NCBI RefSeq assembly: GCF_009176645.1
Contig: NZ_AP019007.1
Location: 868,001-932,000, forward strand
Origin: Enterobacter oligotrophicus
Lineage (GTDB): Bacteria; Pseudomonadota; Gammaproteobacteria; Enterobacterales; Enterobacteriaceae
Direction of reading: 5' to 3'
DNA length: 64,000 nucleotides
In this document: piece after piece, positions 59,656 to 64,000 of the stretch
Layout: every line of letters starts with the position of its first letter
Position numbering within the stretch: the stretch's first letter is position 1
Notes under the pieces: generated by a model
Seen by the model: the letters and a program-made list of their open reading frames with translations, nothing else
What the model was told of the DNA's origin: nothing
The model's database searches: none
Program-made: the position numbers and the translations under genes

Positions 59656-60372
59656 ATGATGACAACTCGATTTCCTTTGATTCTGCTGCTTAACGCCGCT
59701 GGCCTGGCGCTGTTCTTCTCCTGGTATTTGCCGGTGAACCACGGTTTTTGGTTCCCGCTGGATTCCGGGCTTTTTCACTTCTTTAACCAGGCGCTGGTAA
59801 AGAGTCAGGCGTTCCTGTGGCTGGTAGCCATCACCAACAACCGCGCCTTCGACGGCTGCTCGCTGCTGGCGATGGGCTGCCTGATGCTCTCTTTCTGGCT
59901 GAAGGAGGACAAGTCAGGACGCCGCCGCATTATGATTATTGGTCTGGTAATGCTGCTGACCGCGGTAATCGTTAACCAGCTGGCACAACATCTGATGCCG
60001 GTAAAACGCGCCAGCCCTTCACTCTATTTCCCGAATATTAACCGCGTCAGCGAATTGCTGCATATTTCAACGAAAGACGCCTCGAAGGATAGTTTCCCCG
60101 GCGATCATGGCATGATGCTGCTTATTTTTTCCGCGTTCATGCTGCGTTATTTCGGCAAAAAAGCGTTCGCTATAGCCCTTATGATTGTTGTGGTATTTGC
60201 ATTCCCGCGCGTCATGATCGGCGCTCACTGGCTGTCGGATATTGCGGTTGGTTCACTTTCCGCCGTGTTGATTGGTTTGCCGTGGTGCCTGATGACGCCA
60301 TTAAGCGATCGGCTTATTGCGCTTTTTGATCGCTATCTTCCCGGCAAAATGCAACAAGCAATAAACAAATAA
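59656..60372 (+). CDS. lpxT: Lipid A 1-diphosphate synthase LpxT
   Basis: A 238-residue inner-membrane PAP2-family phosphotransferase that moves a phosphate from undecaprenyl diphosphate to the 1-phosphate of lipid A on the periplasmic side. The PAP2 motifs are seen: KRASPS, SFPGDHGMM and RVMIGAHWLSDI. About six spans. Two ATG codons stand in a row (59656, 59659); I use the first. A hairpin follows the stop. Confidence 0.93.
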   Translation: MMTTRFPLILLLNAAGLALFFSWYLPVNHGFWFPLDSGLFHFFNQALVKSQAFLWLVAITNNRAFDGCSLLAMGCLMLSFWLKEDKSGRRRIMIIGLVMLLTAVIVNQLAQHLMPVKRASPSLYFPNINRVSELLHISTKDASKDSFPGDHGMMLLIFSAFMLRYFGKKAFAIALMIVVVFAFPRVMIGAHWLSDIAVGSLSAVLIGLPWCLMTPLSDRLIALFDRYLPGKMQQAINK

Positions 60373-60788
60373 TTAACTCAAATTAACCTCATCCATCAGG
60401 GATCATTGTCGATCCCTGATACATTCTCCCGCCTTTTTCACGTTTTCTGCCATCATTACGTCACATTATTCATGATATAAATGAACATGTTGCATGCTTT
60501 TTAACCCGATCTGCTGCCATTTTAAGCAATCCCGGTTATTCACTTTCTGTATCACAATTTCTTATAAAAAAATGGTTATTTTTACTCGCAATGCCCTACG
60601 CAATCGGTTAATCTCAGACTCGTTTTGCCTCACTGAGATAATTATTATCGTGGTGAATAAATTTGTGCGTTACACCACAAATCTGACCAGAAAGAATTGT
60701 CTCAATGTGAACAGATATTTAGTCTCGTCACGGTTGGCATTTTTATAACGATATTTGTCGTTAAGGACTTCAAGGGAAAATAAACAAA
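60373..60788. other. Long AT-rich leader region before mepS
   Basis: This 416-base gap starts with the lpxT hairpin and then holds AT-rich DNA with a seven-base inverted repeat ATTTGTG/CACAAAT (60661-60682). An 84-codon frame (60494-60748) lies inside but has no credible ribosome site or likeness to a protein. A long untranslated leader for mepS, or a small RNA, is possible but not shown. Confidence 0.55.
60395..60420 (+). terminator. Terminator-like hairpin after lpxT
   Basis: ATCAGGGATC and GATCCCTGAT form a perfect ten-base stem around ATTGTC, 23 bases past the lpxT stop. A weak T run (CTTTTTC) follows 15 bases later. Confidence 0.7.
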
Positions 60789-61358
60789 ATGGTCAAATCT
60801 CAACCGATTTTGAGATATATCTTGCGGGGTATCCCGGCGATAGCAGTGGCGGTTCTGCTTTCTGCATGTAGTACAACGAACACCGCGAAGAATATGCATC
60901 CTGAGACGCGTGTTGTGGGAATGGAAGATTCCTCTTCACTGCAAGCCTCTCAGGATGAATTTGAAAACATGGTACGTAATCTGGACGTGAAGTCCCGTAT
61001 TATGGACCAGTATGCTGACTGGAAAGGCGTGCGTTATCGTCTGGGCGGCAGCACGAAAAAAGGTATTGATTGTTCCGGCTTCGTACAGCGTACTTTCCGC
61101 GAGCAATTTGGGTTAGATCTTCCGCGTTCAACCTATGAACAGCAGGAAATGGGCAAGTCGATTTCTCGTACCAAGCTGCGCACGGGTGATTTAGTCCTGT
61201 TCCGTGCAGGTTCTACAGGTCGACATGTTGGCATCTATATTGGCAACGACCAGTTCGTACACGCGTCCACCAGCAGCGGTGTGACGATCTCCAGCATGAA
61301 CGAGCCATACTGGAAGAAGCGTTACAACGAAGCGCGCCGTGTTCTGACCCGTAGTTAA
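60789..61358 (+). CDS. mepS: Murein DD-endopeptidase MepS (Spr)
   Basis: A 189-residue outer-membrane lipoprotein that cleaves peptidoglycan cross-links and is needed for wall growth; in E. coli it is degraded by NlpI-Prc. The lipobox LSAC places lipidated Cys27. The NlpC/P60 domain has catalytic Cys95 in GIDCSGF, His146 and a further His158. The ATG follows AAGGG with a spacer that is somewhat long. A terminator follows the stop. Confidence 0.96.
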   Translation: MVKSQPILRYILRGIPAIAVAVLLSACSTTNTAKNMHPETRVVGMEDSSSLQASQDEFENMVRNLDVKSRIMDQYADWKGVRYRLGGSTKKGIDCSGFVQRTFREQFGLDLPRSTYEQQEMGKSISRTKLRTGDLVLFRAGSTGRHVGIYIGNDQFVHASTSSGVTISSMNEPYWKKRYNEARRVLTRS

Positions 61359-61366
61359 TATTACTG

Positions 61367-61401
61367 TCGTATCGTTGGTTATCCCTTGGCTGGCGATACG
61401 A
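61367..61401. repeat. Inverted repeat after mepS
   Basis: TCGTATCG and CGATACGA (eight-base arms, 19-base loop) lie between the mepS stop and its terminator. Confidence 0.5.
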
Positions 61402-61402
61402 T

Positions 61403-61435
61403 AAAAAAAGCACTGCTCCGGCGGTGTTTTTTTTT
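61403..61435 (+). terminator. Terminator of mepS
   Basis: Seven A residues, the stem CACTGC/GCGGTG with loop TCCG, and nine T residues form a standard intrinsic terminator between mepS and pdeN. Confidence 0.88.
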
Positions 61436-61484
61436 GCCCGTTACACTGAGTACATTCAGCGGCAATTCAGGAAGCACGACGTCT

Positions 61485-63038
61485 ATGTTCACCCGCTACT
61501 TCTCCAGCAACCGTAAGATCCTCGTCCTCAGTATCTTTACTGGCCTGTTCATTGCCCTGCTCCTGGGTTCGTTGCAATTTTTCTGGAGCTACCACAAAAG
61601 AGACGTGAAGTCCGATACCCTGATTTCGGACTTGAGCGTGTACATGGAAAGCTATTTTGAGGAGCTTAAAGCCTCGATCGATACGCTCCAGCCTCTCACG
61701 CTGAATAACTGTCAGGAGGTGAGCGCAGAGCTGACTTCTCGCGCGGCCTTTAGTATCAACGTGCGGGCCTTTTTACTGGTCCGGGATAAAAAAGCATTCT
61801 GCTCATCGGCAACAGGCCCGATGGACACCCCCATGGAGGAGCTTATTCCGGAGCTTCATATCACTAAACCGATCGATATGGCGCTCCTGCCAGGCACGCC
61901 AATGCTGCCCAACAAACCGGCGATAGCCATCTGGTATCGAAACCCGCTGGTAAAAGATGGCGGTGTGTTTACTTCCGTTAATATCAATTTAACACCGTAC
62001 CTTCTTTATACGGCGCGCCAGGATGAGTTCGCGGGCATCGCCGTGATCATTGGTGATCAGGCGTTAACAACCATGTCCGGTGCCCTGATTAAAGCGCAAG
62101 ATTTGCACGAAAAACCGGCCCGCACCGCCACGCTTAGAGGAGTTCCTCTTACCATCAAGCTCTATGCCGAAGCATGGACGACCGATGAACTGCTGTTTGC
62201 CCTGTTTTTCGGTCTGGTTTGCGGCATCGCAGCCGGTTCGCTTAATTACTACATTCTCACCATTCGCCTGAATCCAGGAAAAGAGATTTTAACCGCCATT
62301 AAGCTCGGTCAGTTTTACGTGGTTTATCAACCGGTGGTGGATGCAAAAGCGCTTAAAATGCGCGGCGTTGAAGTCTTAATGCGCTGGAAGCACCCCACGA
62401 TGGGAGAGATCCCGCCGGATGCCTTTATCAATTTTGCCGAAGCGCAGCAACTGATTGTTCCCCTGACATTGCATCTCTTTGATCTGATTATACGCGATGC
62501 CCCGGTGTTGCAGACTGTACTCCCTCCTGGCGCAAAACTCGGTATTAATATTGCGCCAGGCCACCTGCACGCAGAAAGTTTTAAAGAGGATATACGCGCC
62601 TTTAATGCAGCCCTGCCGCAGGATCATTTCCAGACCGTACTGGAAATAACGGAACGTGACATGATTAATCAACGTGAGGCCAAGTCGCTGTTTGAATGGC
62701 TGCACAACGAAGGTTTTGAGATTGCGATTGATGATTTCGGCACCGGGCACAGCGCGCTGATTTATCTAGAACGTTTCACAATGGACTACCTCAAAATCGA
62801 TCGGGGCTTTGTGAACGCCATTGGCACCGAAACGGTGACATCACCGGTGCTTGACGCGGTACTGACGCTGGCAAGGCGGTTGAATATGTCGACGGTTGCG
62901 GAAGGTGTAGAGACGCCGGAGCAGGCCGTCTGGCTGCGTGAGCATGGCGTTAATTTCCTGCAGGGCTACTGGATCAGCCGCCCCATGCCGCTGGAGCAAT
63001 TCAGTAAATGGCAACCTGACGTGACGCCCGGTGAATAA
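61485..63038 (+). CDS. pdeN: Cyclic-di-GMP phosphodiesterase PdeN (Rtn)
   Basis: A 517-residue inner-membrane EAL protein. Two spans (about residues 12-34 and 236-259) enclose a periplasmic CSS domain with Cys76 and the CSS motif at Cys106, whose disulfide state controls such enzymes. The cytoplasmic EAL domain has the signature in the form EVL (296-298, GVEVLMRW), plus IDDFGTGHSAL and VAEGVETPEQ, so it should be active. ATG 61485 matches relatives; the upstream 33 residues overlap the terminator region and are rejected. Confidence 0.93.
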   Translation: MFTRYFSSNRKILVLSIFTGLFIALLLGSLQFFWSYHKRDVKSDTLISDLSVYMESYFEELKASIDTLQPLTLNNCQEVSAELTSRAAFSINVRAFLLVRDKKAFCSSATGPMDTPMEELIPELHITKPIDMALLPGTPMLPNKPAIAIWYRNPLVKDGGVFTSVNINLTPYLLYTARQDEFAGIAVIIGDQALTTMSGALIKAQDLHEKPARTATLRGVPLTIKLYAEAWTTDELLFALFFGLVCGIAAGSLNYYILTIRLNPGKEILTAIKLGQFYVVYQPVVDAKALKMRGVEVLMRWKHPTMGEIPPDAFINFAEAQQLIVPLTLHLFDLIIRDAPVLQTVLPPGAKLGINIAPGHLHAESFKEDIRAFNAALPQDHFQTVLEITERDMINQREAKSLFEWLHNEGFEIAIDDFGTGHSALIYLERFTMDYLKIDRGFVNAIGTETVTSPVLDAVLTLARRLNMSTVAEGVETPEQAVWLREHGVNFLQGYWISRPMPLEQFSKWQPDVTPGE

Positions 63039-63114
63039 TTTCACAATGCGAGCGGCGTCAATTATCATTCACCCTAATTGAGTACGTCAGGATAAAAAAG
63101 GGAGCCGCCGGAAG

Positions 63115-64000
63115 ATGTTTATGCGCTTCGTGTTGATGCTGTTGGCATTAGTAAGCCTGTCCAGCCAGGCGCAGACCATCAAAGAAAGCACGGCGTTTGC
63201 CGTCATTGGTGAGCCAAAGTACGCAATTAACTTTACCCACTTTGATTATGTGAACCCTGCCGCGCCCAAAGGCGGAAATGTCACGCTCTCTGCGATGGGC
63301 ACCTTTGATAACTTCAACCGCTACGCGCTGCGCGGCGTGGCAGCGGCAAGGACAGAATCCCTCTACGACACCCTCTTTGTCACCTCTGATGATGAACCCG
63401 GCAGCTACTACCCGCTGGTGGCAGACAACGTTCGCTACGCGGATAATTTTGCCTGGGCGGAAGTTTCAATTAATCCACGGGCGCGTTTTCATGATGGCAC
63501 ACCGGTTAAAGCCAGCGACATCGCGTTCACGTTCCATAAATTTATGACCGAGGGCGTTCCCCAGTTCCGTCTGGTGTATAAAGGCGCAACGGTGAAAGCC
63601 ATTGCGCCGCTGACGGTGCGCATCGAACTGAGCGAACCGAACAAAGAGAACATGCTGAGCCTGTTCTCACTTCCCGTTATGCCGGAATCATTCTGGAAAA
63701 ACCATAAACTCAGCGACCCTCTCTCCACCCCGCCACTGGCAGGTGGCCCGTACCGTATCACCGACTGGCGCATGGGGCAGTATGTGATCTATTCCCGCGT
63801 CAAAGATTACTGGGCGGCCAACCTCCCGGTAAACCGTGGCCGCTGGAATTTCGACACCCTTCGCTATGATTATTATCTCGACGATAACGTGGCGTTCGAG
63901 GCGTTTAAGGCGGGGGCTTTCGATTTTCGTGTGGAGAGCAGCGCAAAGAACTGGGCAACCCGCTATATCGGTAAAAATTTCACAAAAGGTTATATCGTCA
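63115..64000 (+). CDS. yejA: Periplasmic substrate-binding protein YejA (3' end outside window)
   Basis: The frame opens at ATG 63115 and is still open at the end of the window, giving 295 residues. The signal peptide ends SQAQ (about residue 20). The mature part begins TIKESTAFAVIGEPKYAINF and shows the SBP_bac_5 family elements HFDYVNPAAPKGG, GTFDNFNRYALRG and INPRARFHDGTPV. In E. coli YejA serves the YejBEF importer, which takes up peptides such as microcin C. The start has CGGAAG and GGGAG upstream. It follows pdeN, as in E. coli. Confidence 0.93.
   Translation, partial: MFMRFVLMLLALVSLSSQAQTIKESTAFAVIGEPKYAINFTHFDYVNPAAPKGGNVTLSAMGTFDNFNRYALRGVAAARTESLYDTLFVTSDDEPGSYYPLVADNVRYADNFAWAEVSINPRARFHDGTPVKASDIAFTFHKFMTEGVPQFRLVYKGATVKAIAPLTVRIELSEPNKENMLSLFSLPVMPESFWKNHKLSDPLSTPPLAGGPYRITDWRMGQYVIYSRVKDYWAANLPVNRGRWNFDTLRYDYYLDDNVAFEAFKAGAFDFRVESSAKNWATRYIGKNFTKGYIV

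Noticed and set aside
60494..60748. 84-codon frame before mepS
   Set aside because: No ribosome-binding site, irregular composition and no likeness to a known protein; treated as untranslated.

Overview
The window reads as chromosomal core genome of a member of the Enterobacteriaceae, most likely Enterobacter or a close relative. Nearly every protein is a recognisable counterpart of an Escherichia coli K-12 gene, in the same order as the E. coli mrp-metG to yejA segment. Coding DNA looks moderately GC-rich. The differences from K-12 (missing psuTGK/yeiI/nupX/rihB and preTA, an intact mdtQ, a divergent receptor at the cirA locus, uxuA beside yeiQ) fit Enterobacter better than Escherichia, but the genus call is inference. 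I see no rRNA, tRNA, prophage, insertion sequence or CRISPR array.

Layout. 1-2198: 3' part of an adenine deaminase gene with an AzgA-like purine permease. 2207-5981: a Wza-like lipoprotein, tyrosine phosphatase and tyrosine autokinase operon (gfcE-etp-etk type) on the minus strand. 6448-7210: rcnB and a GNAT acetyltransferase. 7316-10624: divergent mrp and metG. 10733-14791: yehS, the BtsSR pyruvate-sensing two-component system, mlrA and the small membrane protein gene yohO. 14766-18517: the osmF-yehYXW ABC importer operon. 18664-30880: bglX, dld, an acetyltransferase, pbpG, yohC, yohD, yohF, mdtQ, yohP, dusC and yohJK.

31009-33045: cdd, sanA and an unrecognised small membrane protein. 33100-38042: the mglBAC galactose importer and its repressor galS, with paired CRP and GalR/GalS sites before both mglB and galS. 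38198-42268: yeiB, folE, an MFS transporter and yeiG. 42540-49165: a Fur-boxed TonB-dependent receptor at the cirA locus, lysP, yeiE, yeiH and nfo. 49240-53010: the fruBKA fructose PTS operon behind two Cra sites. 53369-59624: setB, yeiW, efpL, a divergent uxuA/yeiQ pair around a UxuR/ExuR-like operator, and yeiR. 59656-64000: lpxT, mepS, pdeN and the start of yejA.

Themes. Sugar and nucleoside uptake under carbon-source control (mgl, fru, cdd, uxuA/yeiQ), envelope upkeep (pbpG, mepS, lpxT, sanA), stationary-phase or stress functions (osmF operon, mlrA, yohP), and regulatory palindromes between genes. Many 3' ends are closed by REP elements of one family. I found no clearly new multi-gene system. 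The best leads are the uxuA/yeiQ pairing, the low-GC small membrane protein after sanA, rcnB without rcnRA, the divergent receptor at cirA, and the perfect palindrome between yeiE and yeiH.
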